This document shows positions 43,398-51,776 of a DNA stretch of 64,000 nt, piece after piece. Location: positions 558,001-622,000 of the forward strand of contig JADJVA010000025.1 in NCBI GenBank assembly GCA_016716765.1, read 5' to 3'. Each line of letters starts with the position of its first letter. Within the stretch, counting starts at the first letter, position 1. The translations under genes were made by a program, and so were the position numbers. A model generated the notes under the pieces. That model did not search any database. It was not told the origin of the DNA and saw only the letters and a program-made list of their open reading frames with translations. Origin of the DNA: Bdellovibrionales bacterium. GTDB taxonomy: Bacteria > Bdellovibrionota > Bdellovibrionia > Bdellovibrionales > UBA1609.

Positions 43398-44624
43398 GTG
43401 AAATTTAGACACACGATTCCTCTTTTATTACTTCTCATAAATTGCGCTCCTCAGTCGAGAAATGAAAAGGGCGTTCCGATGACGGGAGCTGAGCGTTTGG
43501 AGAGACTCGCCGTTGCTGATCAACAGGATTTAGCACCAAATGAACTCTTCAGGGCTATTTACCGAGGCGATTTGGAGCAGGTCAAAGCGATTGTCAATCA
43601 GTCTCCTCGGCTCTTGGTAGTGCCTAACAACAGGGGTGCTAACTTTCCTCTCGGAGTGGCGCTTCAGTTGAGGGAGTCAGCAATTGCATATTTTTTGGCT
43701 GAGAACATTCCATTGGGGGAAATCAAGTCCGTGAACGATCGCCAGGAGGGATATGTTTTTACGGCAGCGGCCAATGGCTATTCCGAAGTAATTCAGAAGA
43801 TCGCTCAACGGTACTATGAAAGTTTGGGCCGTTTTTCCGACTATGAATTTTCAGACATAGATATGATCAACCAAGATGGTCAAAGAGCTCTCCACGTAGC
43901 CACTGATCGGCGTGTGATAGAGGCTCTTGAAAATGAATATTACCGTGGAGTGATGGAGGTTCCATTTTTTCAATTTACGCAACTTGAAGACAATGAGCAC
44001 CGGAGTTTTCTTCATACGGCCACGCGAGATGGCCGCGTGGATGTTGTGCTCTGGGCAGCGGAGAGATTTTGCAATTCTTCTGGAACAGGTGAGTCGGAGT
44101 CATCTTTGGGAGAAATAATTTCCTATTTCGGCTCCAGAGCCTGGCGAGGAATCCAAACCTACGTAGGGGGCTTTGGAGTGGGCTTAGATCAAGTGTTTAA
44201 TCGACGAGACGGCGAGGGGCAATCCGCACTTCACTACGCTGCCAAAAGGAAGGACTTGGAAATTTTGAGGGCTATCGGAAGTTGTGAATGGATCGATTAC
44301 GATCTGGAGGACGAGCAAGGGAATATTGCTTTACAGACTCTTCTCTTGTCGATGGATTCTATGAAAAGTCAATTATCCGAAAATGACAAACAACTTCTCG
44401 TATTTTTCTTACAGAGAAAAACTCGTATGCGTCAATGGCTCGTGACCTCCTCTGACTACGTGAACCATCAGAACAGAGAGGGACGTTCTTCGCTCCACAT
44501 GGCGGCCCTTATGCTAGATCCATGGTCTTATGAGAAATTGAGCGAATCTGGGGATGTTTATCTCCAAGACTTGACGAAGCAAAGGCCGATAGATCTTTTT
44601 AATCGGAGAAAATCATCCAAGTAG
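43398..44624 (+). CDS. ankyrin-repeat lipoprotein
   Basis: A 408-residue protein starting with a short basic and hydrophobic signal (KFRHTIPLLLLLINC), so a probable lipoprotein with Asn at -1. Ankyrin-type units follow: NELFRAIYRGDLEQVKAIV, GQRALHVATDRRVIEAL, HRSFLHTATRDGRVDVVLW, GQSALHYAAKRKDLEILRAI, GNIALQTLLLSM and GRSSLHMAALMLD. A 50-residue non-repeat segment (about 230-280) interrupts them. Ankyrin repeats mediate protein binding. The GTG at 43398 has a GGAGAGG site; the frame opens earlier at 43311 without signal-peptide logic. First gene of a three-gene unit with another lipoprotein and a barrel-like protein. Confidence 0.75.
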   Translation: MKFRHTIPLLLLLINCAPQSRNEKGVPMTGAERLERLAVADQQDLAPNELFRAIYRGDLEQVKAIVNQSPRLLVVPNNRGANFPLGVALQLRESAIAYFLAENIPLGEIKSVNDRQEGYVFTAAANGYSEVIQKIAQRYYESLGRFSDYEFSDIDMINQDGQRALHVATDRRVIEALENEYYRGVMEVPFFQFTQLEDNEHRSFLHTATRDGRVDVVLWAAERFCNSSGTGESESSLGEIISYFGSRAWRGIQTYVGGFGVGLDQVFNRRDGEGQSALHYAAKRKDLEILRAIGSCEWIDYDLEDEQGNIALQTLLLSMDSMKSQLSENDKQLLVFFLQRKTRMRQWLVTSSDYVNHQNREGRSSLHMAALMLDPWSYEKLSESGDVYLQDLTKQRPIDLFNRRKSSK

Positions 44625-44635
44625 GTAAGTCCATC

Positions 44636-45334
44636 ATGCAAGTTTATTCGGCCTTCGTATTGAGAATCTTTCTTTCCCTTTTTCTGGGGACCTTCCTTTA
44701 CTCCTGCGAACGCCAGAAAGAGAAGGAGAAACTTCCTATTGAGCCTTATCGAGTCGTCGATTTAGGTCAAGTCAAAGCATCGAGTGTGAATTTGATGGGA
44801 ACTGGAAAAATCCAATTTTTGAATTCGCTCTCTGGGCTTAACTCATCCGAGCACTATGTCTTGTCCTTTCGGCTTTTAGAGGAGAATTCAGAGTTGCAGC
44901 TGGTTTCTCACACAACAGATATCAAGAGCGGAGATGGAGTCGAGTTGAGGATTTTTAAGAATAAGAATAGTTTGGAGATTGGGGTGTCCACACCAGGCTT
45001 CTTGGAAAGATCCTTGGGCTTTATCGAAATTGGTAGCGGGAAAGAGAGAAATAAGAGTTCAGTTGAACTGGAAAATTCAGGGGTCATTCACTTGCGCCTG
45101 GAAATTCACAACGGGGTCTCCGGCAGAGTTGAGTTCTATGTTTGGCTTGATTGGGTCACGCAGGATGGATATTTTTGGAGCCACTTACCGGTGGTCAAAG
45201 CAAAGAATGCAGTCTTGACGAGTGTTGATCTGGATCTTCCTTTCTTTTCGCATGGGCGGGGGCCCTTATGGGGGCTGAAATTCCATCAGGTTGAAATCCT
45301 TACGGCTCGGAGAGAGGCTCCCTATGTGGATTAG
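44636..45334 (+). CDS. probable lipoprotein, unknown
   Basis: A 232-residue protein with a hydrophobic N-terminus ending in TFLYSC, a fair lipobox, then mostly beta-rich sequence (ELQLVSHTTDIKSGDGVELRIF, VIHLRLEIHNGVSGRVEFYVWLDW), reminiscent of a beta-sandwich of the lectin/glucanase type, though no family is claimed. It starts 11 bases after the ankyrin gene and overlaps the next gene by 11 bases. Confidence 0.6.
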   Translation: MQVYSAFVLRIFLSLFLGTFLYSCERQKEKEKLPIEPYRVVDLGQVKASSVNLMGTGKIQFLNSLSGLNSSEHYVLSFRLLEENSELQLVSHTTDIKSGDGVELRIFKNKNSLEIGVSTPGFLERSLGFIEIGSGKERNKSSVELENSGVIHLRLEIHNGVSGRVEFYVWLDWVTQDGYFWSHLPVVKAKNAVLTSVDLDLPFFSHGRGPLWGLKFHQVEILTARREAPYVD

Positions 45335-46445
45335 ATTCTTGGTGGTATTTGTCGGACTATGCCTTTGGGATTCAGTTGGAGTTTCAGCTGGAGAGTCAGA
45401 TGGAGATGATACTTCTTCCAGCGCACTGAGACTCGAGGAGCTCTTGCGCGAAAGTACAAAGGGCTCGGACACAAGACGACGAGGGAAAGACAAAGTCTCG
45501 CTTCGTTCTCACTTGGAAATGAGAAATACCGAAAGCCGTCTTTTGCGTCCGGAGCCCTCTCGAGAGACAAAGCTTGATAATTTATCCCTGGCCTTGGAGG
45601 GCAGTTCGAGCTCTGCAATCAGTTATTTTATGGAGGCTTCGCTTGAACACGCCGGAGGAGAATCACGTTTCTTGTTGGGGCAAGTTTTTATTGAGCTTTT
45701 TCAAGAGGAAGGAAGCTTGAAGGGAAGAGTGGGCCAACTCCTGATGCCAGTGGGCTGGTTGAATGAAAGGCAGGACCTATTTTTTTCTAAGCCCAGCTAC
45801 TATAGGCATCTCTATCCTGGATCAAAGCCACTCGATTTGGGAGTCAATCTTGAGTGGAAGCCTTTCAGTGAATTGTATCCTTATTTGGCCGCGGGCTGCT
45901 ACAGTGGACAGGCGGCAGGCCTTGGTGATGAGTGGGAAATTGAGGCGAAGCGGCGTCCCTGTGAAATTTCGATCCGTGAGCGGTCATATGGAGTAGAGTT
46001 ATTTTTGACTCACTTTAGTCATGATTTGGCTCTTCATGATGCTCTCGAAGCAGATGGCTTTGGTTTTGAAATTCAGAGTCCTGAATACCTTCAGTCCTAC
46101 AAATTAAGATTGGGTCTTCTGAGTGAAGCGTGGAGAATGACTCAAAGGCAGGATCGGGGTCCAGAAAACGAAATCAATGCATGGATGGTTTTTCCCTATT
46201 TGAAGCTTGATAAGGTGAAAATTGGATATCGGTGGGTGCGAACCGATCAAGAAGTGAGCATTTCAAACGACCATCGACTTCGCTCGACGAGAAACGAGAG
46301 ACTGGTGCAAGTGGAGGCCACTTTTACAAAATCGCTCAAGCTGATTTATGAATCGGAGCAAGCGTTTTCCTCAATTCCAGAAGCAGACAGGTGGGCACTG
46401 CGCTTGCTTTTTGATTTGGCCTGGCCTTCGCAATCCGGATCTTGA
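45324..46445 (+). CDS. probable outer-membrane beta-barrel protein
   Basis: A 373-residue exported protein. The signal peptide is MWIRFLVVFVGLCLWDSVGV, then SAGE. The mature part alternates polar and aromatic residues in short strands (SYFMEASLEHAGGESRFLLG, KLRLGLLSEAWRM, VKIGYRWVRTDQEV, RWALRLLFDLAW), typical of porin-like barrels; it also shows a VGQLLMPVGWLNERQDLFFS segment resembling phosphate-selective porin-type N-terminal barrels. There is no terminal Phe. A GGAGAGAGG site precedes the ATG at 45324, inside the previous gene. Last gene of the ankyrin unit. Confidence 0.65.
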   Translation: MWIRFLVVFVGLCLWDSVGVSAGESDGDDTSSSALRLEELLRESTKGSDTRRRGKDKVSLRSHLEMRNTESRLLRPEPSRETKLDNLSLALEGSSSSAISYFMEASLEHAGGESRFLLGQVFIELFQEEGSLKGRVGQLLMPVGWLNERQDLFFSKPSYYRHLYPGSKPLDLGVNLEWKPFSELYPYLAAGCYSGQAAGLGDEWEIEAKRRPCEISIRERSYGVELFLTHFSHDLALHDALEADGFGFEIQSPEYLQSYKLRLGLLSEAWRMTQRQDRGPENEINAWMVFPYLKLDKVKIGYRWVRTDQEVSISNDHRLRSTRNERLVQVEATFTKSLKLIYESEQAFSSIPEADRWALRLLFDLAWPSQSGS

Positions 46446-46452
46446 ATCGGGT

Positions 46453-47103
46453 CTAAGCCATTTCTACCATTTCATGCAGAGCCTTTCGAATTCCAGTGTA
46501 GACCTCGAAGGGAGTGGCATCGCACATATAGGCCGGTGTTGTGATAATTTTTGATTCGCGATCGCTCACGTAGTCGGTTGCCGCACATTTGACATGGCAG
46601 GCGCCTGTTTTAGTGACTTCAAGAGAGGCCTCAGAATCCTGTCCGAGAGTCAGGTTAATTCCAAATTGTCCTAAGACCCTTGCAATAAGAGCTGGAGCAA
46701 TACAAATAGCACAAATCGGTTTTGCCTGAGAGTAGAATTCTTCAACCACTCTTTTGGCATCGGGAAGGACCTCACATTTGGCTCCATCTTTGCCCCAAGT
46801 GCAGAGGCTGCGGGCGACTCCATAGCCTCCGGGAAAAACCACTCCATCATAATCATCTGTCTTCAAGTGAACGAGGTCTTTGATTTGTCCGCGAGCAATG
46901 CGGGCCGCTTCAACGAGGACATTGCGGGTCTCATTTGAGATGGCCCCATTCAGGTGATTGGTGACACTGATCTCGACATCAGGGGCGAAGATATCAAATT
47001 TTACCTTGAGTTCACTCAGGGTGAGCAGTGTGCTCACGGCCTCAGTGATTTCAGCTCCATCTTTTGATCCACAGCCAGCCAGTATCACAGCAATTTTTTT
47101 CAC
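46453..47103 (-). CDS. elbB: ElbB-like glyoxalase (DJ-1/PfpI family)
   Basis: A 216-residue protein of the ElbB type within the DJ-1/PfpI superfamily. The opening KKIAVILAGCGSKDGAEITEAV, the DYDGVVFPGGYGVARSLCTW strand and the nucleophile elbow PICAICIAPALIARVLG match ElbB, reported as a glyoxalase and historically linked to isoprenoid metabolism. The nucleophile is the Cys of AICIAP. It is monocistronic; repeat D begins 77 bases upstream of its start. Confidence 0.9.
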   Translation of the reverse strand: MKKIAVILAGCGSKDGAEITEAVSTLLTLSELKVKFDIFAPDVEISVTNHLNGAISNETRNVLVEAARIARGQIKDLVHLKTDDYDGVVFPGGYGVARSLCTWGKDGAKCEVLPDAKRVVEEFYSQAKPICAICIAPALIARVLGQFGINLTLGQDSEASLEVTKTGACHVKCAATDYVSDRESKIITTPAYMCDATPFEVYTGIRKALHEMVEMA

Positions 47104-47180
47104 GAGTAATCACTCCAGTAAAGGGTTCTGATTCTGGACATAATCTGATCTAAATTGGGAGGAGGGGCAAGCCTTCTTTA

Positions 47181-47382
47181 AACTGGCCCACTTGATTGTT
47201 GTTCCAAACTCCAAGGGTACCTGGCCGAACCAAATCTCAGGGGTTCAGGATCGAGTTCGGCTTGGTGCAGTGCTCACAAAGGGAGCGCTGCTGCCGGACG
47301 CATGTTTGAAGATCCTGGACTCCTGAGATTTGGTTCGGCCAGGTACCCTTGGAGTTTGGAACAACAATCAAGTGGGCCAGTT
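47181..47382 (+). repeat. intergenic hairpin repeat, copy D (61-bp perfect inverted arms)
   Basis: Most symmetric copy. The 61 bases at 47181-47241 are the exact reverse complement of 47322-47382; the arms extend to 72 pairs with only two G-T pairs. Both outer ends are of the right-end type (AACTGGCCCACTTGATTG), unlike other copies. The core (47253-47310) contains the invariant TTCGGCTTGGTGCAG and CTGCTGCCGGACGCATG parts. Its last base is the first base, on the forward strand, of the neighbouring gene's stop codon complement. Confidence 0.95.
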
Positions 47383-48212
47383 CAAGGAGTCTTCGGTCCC
47401 GCCAGAAAATCTTTCAGCACTTGGCACTGGGAGACAAAATAGTCCCGGGAGGCTGTGTCCACCAATTGCTTGACACAAAGTAAAATCAAGTGCGCTGGGT
47501 AAGGGGTATCAGAAGAATAGATGTAGCGGTATTGGGTTGTCCTCCAGTCGTTTGGCGCAGGCCACTCAACAAAGTCAAATGAAACCTCAGTCACCTTGAG
47601 TTGGCAGGGATTCAGATTGCGACACTGGGAATCTGCCGCCACTGCCGATGGCACAGGGCGAATATCGGAAACAATCTTGAGATTGTGAAAAGTGACGGGA
47701 GGTGCTTTGTCAGCATTTGAAGTTTCAAGAGACAACAGTCGATGAAAATGAGGGGCGGGAGAGATTCCTGCAGAAGGCATTTCGGGGAGCTGAATTTTTG
47801 CGATTCGCCATTCGATCTCTTTGCGCAAGGTGCTCGTTTGATCTCCATCGTAGGTCAATGAAATTTCATCGAGTCGGTACAAGATGAAATGTTCACTTTC
47901 TTCGCGGGCTTTGACTTCGGTGAGGATATCTTTGAGCTTAACCACGTCGTTGGTTTCTACCCTTTGATTGATTTCATAAAGGGCTTGATCTCCGACCCTA
48001 GTCTCTAATGGAAAGCGTCCTTCCATGGCATTTGTTAAGGCTTTATTCACCTGTTCGACACTTGCGACGGGTCCGAGTTCGGCCTTTTTTGCTTCAGGGT
48101 CTTTCGTGCAGGAGGTCAGCCAGAGGATGAGGCCTATCATTATGAGTGCCGAAATCATCTGAATCATGGCATAGCCGCGAAAACTTTTTGTGGTTGCTTC
48201 ATGAAAAATCAC
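47382..48212 (-). CDS. exported or anchored protein with prepilin-like or lipoprotein N-terminus
   Basis: A 276-residue protein. The N-terminus reads KSFRGYAMIQMISALIMIGL then ILWLTSC. This can be seen as a lipoprotein signal (LTSC lipobox) or as a type IV prepilin-like leader: Arg-Gly, then a hydrophobic helix with Gln at the +5 site where pilins have Glu. The rest is mixed alpha/beta with a C-x5-C pair (SQCRNLNPC). No family recognised. The GTG at 48212 overlaps the upstream gene's TGA (GTGA), giving translational coupling and a 13-residue leader; an ATG at 48167 would suit the lipoprotein reading. Confidence 0.6.
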   Translation of the reverse strand: MIFHEATTKSFRGYAMIQMISALIMIGLILWLTSCTKDPEAKKAELGPVASVEQVNKALTNAMEGRFPLETRVGDQALYEINQRVETNDVVKLKDILTEVKAREESEHFILYRLDEISLTYDGDQTSTLRKEIEWRIAKIQLPEMPSAGISPAPHFHRLLSLETSNADKAPPVTFHNLKIVSDIRPVPSAVAADSQCRNLNPCQLKVTEVSFDFVEWPAPNDWRTTQYRYIYSSDTPYPAHLILLCVKQLVDTASRDYFVSQCQVLKDFLAGPKTP

Positions 48213-49300
48213 ACAGAGTCCCATCCCCAAATCCAAAACGGAAGAGGCAATACTTCTTCGATCATTTCGGCTGTGGCTTTGTCAAACCCCTCAAGTTCTG
48301 AGGCCTTGAGGGGGCCAAACAGAAGTTTGATAATGTCTTGTTCGCTTTCAGTCCTAAAAAGTTTATTGGGTGTGCCGAGGTAGTAGGCTCCATCTTTGAA
48401 ATCAAAGATCCAATCGTCATGACCGAGCTGACGGGCATAGCGGCGCAATTTGAAACTCATATTTTTAGCATTGAGAATTCGGAACATTCCGAGAAATCCC
48501 CGATTGCAGAGGGCCCCATATGCTTGCAGTTGTCGACAGAGATTCTCAGCCGTTTGAGAACATATGAGAGTGATGCTTGAGGATTTTACTTTTCGTATGT
48601 GAGCCAATAGGGGAAGAAGGCTTGAGACGCCCCCACCCCACTCGTGAATATATCCGACGAGGTCCGCGCCTTTGCCCTCAACGGCATAGGCCTTTAAGGT
48701 GTTGTTCTCATCCCATGCAGTGTAGAGGTGGGTGTTGGGGATGTTCAGATAGCGACGGAAGTCATCGGCGACTCGAATGGCTCCCAGGCTGTGCTGAGCA
48801 TACAATCTGAGAAGAGCCTCAGGTGCGACTCGAAGAGTGTCCATGAATCGCAAATTGTTTTGCGGTGGTTCAAAGTTCTTTTCAATGATGAGGGCAAGTT
48901 CCGTCCCTCCGAGTTCAAAACCGAGCTTTCGGTAAAGGTCGTAGAGATTTGTCCATAGGACGGCAAAGTCGCAACCGTTTTGACGGGCGGTTTCGGCGCA
49001 CTCATTGATCACTTGTTTGCTTAATCCCTGGTTTCGAAATTCGGGATCTGTGACGACACTTCCAATGGCTCCGACTTTAAATAGGCCAGCGACAGTTTTC
49101 GTGATGCTGTATTGGACAACAGCATGAGCTGCAATTTTTCCCTCTGCTTTGATAATTCGAATGTTGTTCATGTTCTCTGAATTCAGGGCAGTTGGATATT
49201 CTTGACTGATAGACCATGTGGCTTTGGGTCGAAGATTGTTGTTAAGGAAGTCAAGAATTTCATTGAACTCTGCTGGCTGTGGGGGCCGTGGTCCTTCCAT
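48209..49300 (-). CDS. GNAT-family N-acetyltransferase, two-part
   Basis: A 363-residue protein with an N-terminal GNAT domain (AIGSVVTDPEFRNQGLSKQVINECAETAR-type acetyl-CoA loop, here within about residues 75-105, then VLWTNLYDLYRKLGFE) and a C-terminal half that may be a second degenerate GNAT fold, as in Eis-like enzymes. The substrate is unknown. The ATG at 49300 has a GGGAGG site 8 bases upstream; the frame runs up to 49411. It is coupled to the prepilin- or lipoprotein-like gene downstream. Confidence 0.78.
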   Translation of the reverse strand: MEGPRPPQPAEFNEILDFLNNNLRPKATWSISQEYPTALNSENMNNIRIIKAEGKIAAHAVVQYSITKTVAGLFKVGAIGSVVTDPEFRNQGLSKQVINECAETARQNGCDFAVLWTNLYDLYRKLGFELGGTELALIIEKNFEPPQNNLRFMDTLRVAPEALLRLYAQHSLGAIRVADDFRRYLNIPNTHLYTAWDENNTLKAYAVEGKGADLVGYIHEWGGGVSSLLPLLAHIRKVKSSSITLICSQTAENLCRQLQAYGALCNRGFLGMFRILNAKNMSFKLRRYARQLGHDDWIFDFKDGAYYLGTPNKLFRTESEQDIIKLLFGPLKASELEGFDKATAEMIEEVLPLPFWIWGWDSV

Positions 49301-49439
49301 GCTTCTATCCTCCCATTCCATTGTAGCTGGGACCCGTTGGCGACGTGTATAAATCAATTGAAATCCGGACTTGGGGAGAGAGGCGAGCCTTGACTTCGGA
49401 CGAGGCGGCAATTAACCCATGTCAATTGGAGACAAGAAA

Positions 49440-50129
49440 ATGAAGAAGAAACTCAATTTGAAAGGAAGTGTCAGGACAGGAGCAAGACTTGAGTCTCAAG
49501 AGAAAAGGCGTCTGCGCTTGAACGACATCATCCAGTTGTTTATTCGATATTATCCTGATGCCCATTGTGCTCTCGATCATGAGAATCCAGAACAACTGCT
49601 CATTGCAACCATTCTCAGTGCCCAATGTACGGATGAACGAGTCAATCAGGTGACAAAAAAGCTGTTTGTTAAATATCCTTTTCCTCAGGATTTTGCTCTT
49701 GCGGAACTGACTGAGCTTGAGAAAGATATTCGACCCACGGGTTTTTTTCGAAATAAGGCCCGAAACATTCAGAAGTGCTGTCAGCTTTTGATTCAGGATT
49801 TTGGAGGGAAGGCTCCTCCGGACATGGAGAAATTGGTCAGACTGCCAGGAGTTGGAAGAAAAACGGCGAATGTTGTTCTGGGCAACGCGTTTGGAATTTC
49901 TTCAGGAATTGTGGTTGATACCCATGTGACTCGCCTAGCAAATCGATTGGGATTGGTCGCTGCTCAGCAGGCAGAGAAAATTGAACGGGAACTGATGAGT
50001 CTTGTTCCTCAGGAATACTGGATTTTGCTGCCTCATTGGTTGATTTGGCATGGGCGGAGGGTTTGTCGAGCTCGAAAACCGAATTGTGAAAAATGTTTCC
50101 TGTTTGAACTTTGCCCGCGTCGGTTATGA
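49440..50129 (+). CDS. nth: endonuclease III
   Basis: A 229-residue DNA glycosylase/AP lyase for oxidised pyrimidines. The HhH motif LVRLPGVGRKTANVVLG contains the catalytic Lys, GIVVDTHVTRLANRLGL the catalytic Asp, and the C-terminal CRARKPNCEKCFLFELC holds the four 4Fe-4S cysteines in the standard 6-2-5 spacing. The ATG at 49440 follows a GGAG site; an earlier ATG at 49419 adds seven residues without one. It is divergent from the GNAT gene. Confidence 0.94.
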   Translation: MKKKLNLKGSVRTGARLESQEKRRLRLNDIIQLFIRYYPDAHCALDHENPEQLLIATILSAQCTDERVNQVTKKLFVKYPFPQDFALAELTELEKDIRPTGFFRNKARNIQKCCQLLIQDFGGKAPPDMEKLVRLPGVGRKTANVVLGNAFGISSGIVVDTHVTRLANRLGLVAAQQAEKIERELMSLVPQEYWILLPHWLIWHGRRVCRARKPNCEKCFLFELCPRRL

Positions 50130-50165
50130 AGGCGCAATTGACACGTCTCACTTCGATGGGGGAAG

Positions 50166-50657
50166 ATGGCCGCTATGATAGTTTCATTTTTTGAGAGCAT
50201 GAAGTACGTGGGGCATATGCTGCCCGTGGCTTTTTTAAGAGTCTATACGGGTTATTATTTTTTTAATCGAGCCATGGAGCATTTTGATGGGGATTTTCTC
50301 GTACAGCCCATACTCAGTCGGTCCATTGATGAATGGTTGCCAGTGAGTCAGGCGCCTGAGTGGTATAAGGATGTTTTGGAATCAATTGTCGTGCCCAATT
50401 GGAAAATTTTTGCTTATTTAGTGACCTACTGTGAATTTGCAATAGGGATTTGTTTTATTATTGGTTTTTTTGTCAGGCCTACGGCTCTTCTTGGAATTTT
50501 TCTCACGGCCAATCTGTTTTATCAGACAGGTCCTTTTGTCGGCGATCTGCACCGTCTTTTTTTGGCGATATTCATGATGATGTGGTGGGTGGGTGCGGGG
50601 CGCTGTATGGGAATGGATTATTTTTTCTACAAGCGTCAGCGCGGTATTTGGTGGTAA
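50166..50657 (+). CDS. DoxX-like membrane protein
   Basis: A 163-residue integral membrane protein with four helices. VAFLRVYTGYYFFNRAMEHF, the internal TYCEFAIGICFIIGFFVRPTALLG-like helices (residues about 90-115) and a third block YQTGPFVGDLHRLFLAIF follow the DoxX/TQO subunit pattern. Members occur in thiosulfate-quinone oxidoreductases and as stand-alone proteins; no partner oxidoreductase is adjacent. The start has GGGGGA 4 bases upstream. Confidence 0.75.
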   Translation: MAAMIVSFFESMKYVGHMLPVAFLRVYTGYYFFNRAMEHFDGDFLVQPILSRSIDEWLPVSQAPEWYKDVLESIVVPNWKIFAYLVTYCEFAIGICFIIGFFVRPTALLGIFLTANLFYQTGPFVGDLHRLFLAIFMMMWWVGAGRCMGMDYFFYKRQRGIWW

Positions 50658-50687
50658 GTCTATGAACTTTGCCGAGGTCTTGTTTCA

Positions 50688-51767
50688 ATGAAACGAATAT
50701 CATCTTTTGTTATTGCTGTAAGTATCGTGGTTCTTGGATTGGGCCTGTTGGGTTGGGTGCTCTATGGCATCGCCCGTCGATCCGAGGATCCGGTGGCCTA
50801 TCGCACTGTCGTGAGGGTGATGACGTATTCTTCCTTTTTTGTGCCCACCGGGCCAGGGCCTCTCTTGAAGGCTGAGTACGAAAAAAGATTCGGTTCGGAT
50901 GTTGAGTTCGTGGATGGGGGCGATTCGGCCCTGATGGTAGAACGATTAAAATCAGTATCCGAGAAGCAAATAGATTTGGTATTGGGAATAAGCCTTCTTC
51001 ATCACGAAAAAGCACAACGAGAACTCAATTGGCAGAATTGGGCTTATCCAGAGAAAGTCTCTATGGTTCCAGAGTTGAATTTTTTTGGCAAAGTGGCGTC
51101 GCTCAATCAATATAAATTGGTTCCATACAATTGGGCTCCAATGACCTTTGTTTATCGCGAGGGCGAGGTCAATCCTCCGAGATCCTGGGAGGATCTGGCG
51201 CGTCCCGAATTCAAGCGATCAATTTCAGCGCAAGACCCTCGCTTCAGCACTCCAGGCAACTATTTATCGTTCTGGGCTTGGGACAAGGAGACGGGGCAAT
51301 TTTCAAACTCGCGCATAGATTGGCTCAAGAACGCCTTGCTTCCGCTGAGTCCGAGTTGGAGTGTTTCCTACGGTCTCTTTCGAAGTAAAAACGCGAAGCT
51401 GACTTTTACTTATGCGACCTCGCCTTTTTATCATCGTTTGGTAGAAAAGGACGAGAGCTATAAAGCCGCTGTCTTCAATGAACCCCACCCCTTTGAAGTG
51501 GAGTTGGCGGGAATTCCCGTTCACTGTGTGACCTGCTGGGAAGCAAAGCGATTTATTCAATTCCTACTTGAGCCCGCATCGCAGCGAATATTGATGGAAA
51601 AGAACTTTATGTTGCCGGTTGTGACGGGAGTGAAAGAATCCAGCGTATTTGCTGAGATGGCAGAGTACCCACTGATTTCGTGGGACTCCTATGACGGTTA
51701 CGATAAGAGCGAGACCAATTGGGCAAAAAAGTTCGTGGACACTTTAAAAACGAGGGTCAAGAAATGA
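50688..51767 (+). CDS. thiamine-type ABC transporter substrate-binding protein
   Basis: A 359-residue periplasmic binding protein with an N-terminal helix (ISSFVIAVSIVVLGLGLL) that anchors or is cleaved. The mature protein starts VRVMTYSSFFVPTGPGPLLKAEYEKRFG, followed by VEFVDGGDSALMVERL and DLVLGISLL, close to ThiB/TbpA (LTVYTYDSF, then DAGALLNRL, then DVVLGLD) as I recall them. The substrate is therefore probably thiamine or its phosphates, though iron-type members share the fold. It is followed 9 bases later by the permease, then the ATPase. Confidence 0.78.
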   Translation: MKRISSFVIAVSIVVLGLGLLGWVLYGIARRSEDPVAYRTVVRVMTYSSFFVPTGPGPLLKAEYEKRFGSDVEFVDGGDSALMVERLKSVSEKQIDLVLGISLLHHEKAQRELNWQNWAYPEKVSMVPELNFFGKVASLNQYKLVPYNWAPMTFVYREGEVNPPRSWEDLARPEFKRSISAQDPRFSTPGNYLSFWAWDKETGQFSNSRIDWLKNALLPLSPSWSVSYGLFRSKNAKLTFTYATSPFYHRLVEKDESYKAAVFNEPHPFEVELAGIPVHCVTCWEAKRFIQFLLEPASQRILMEKNFMLPVVTGVKESSVFAEMAEYPLISWDSYDGYDKSETNWAKKFVDTLKTRVKK

Positions 51768-51776
51768 GGACCTGGA

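Noticed and set aside
47181..47382. Copy D as a simple intrinsic terminator
   Set aside because: The arms are far longer than a terminator stem and no T run follows the stem on either strand.
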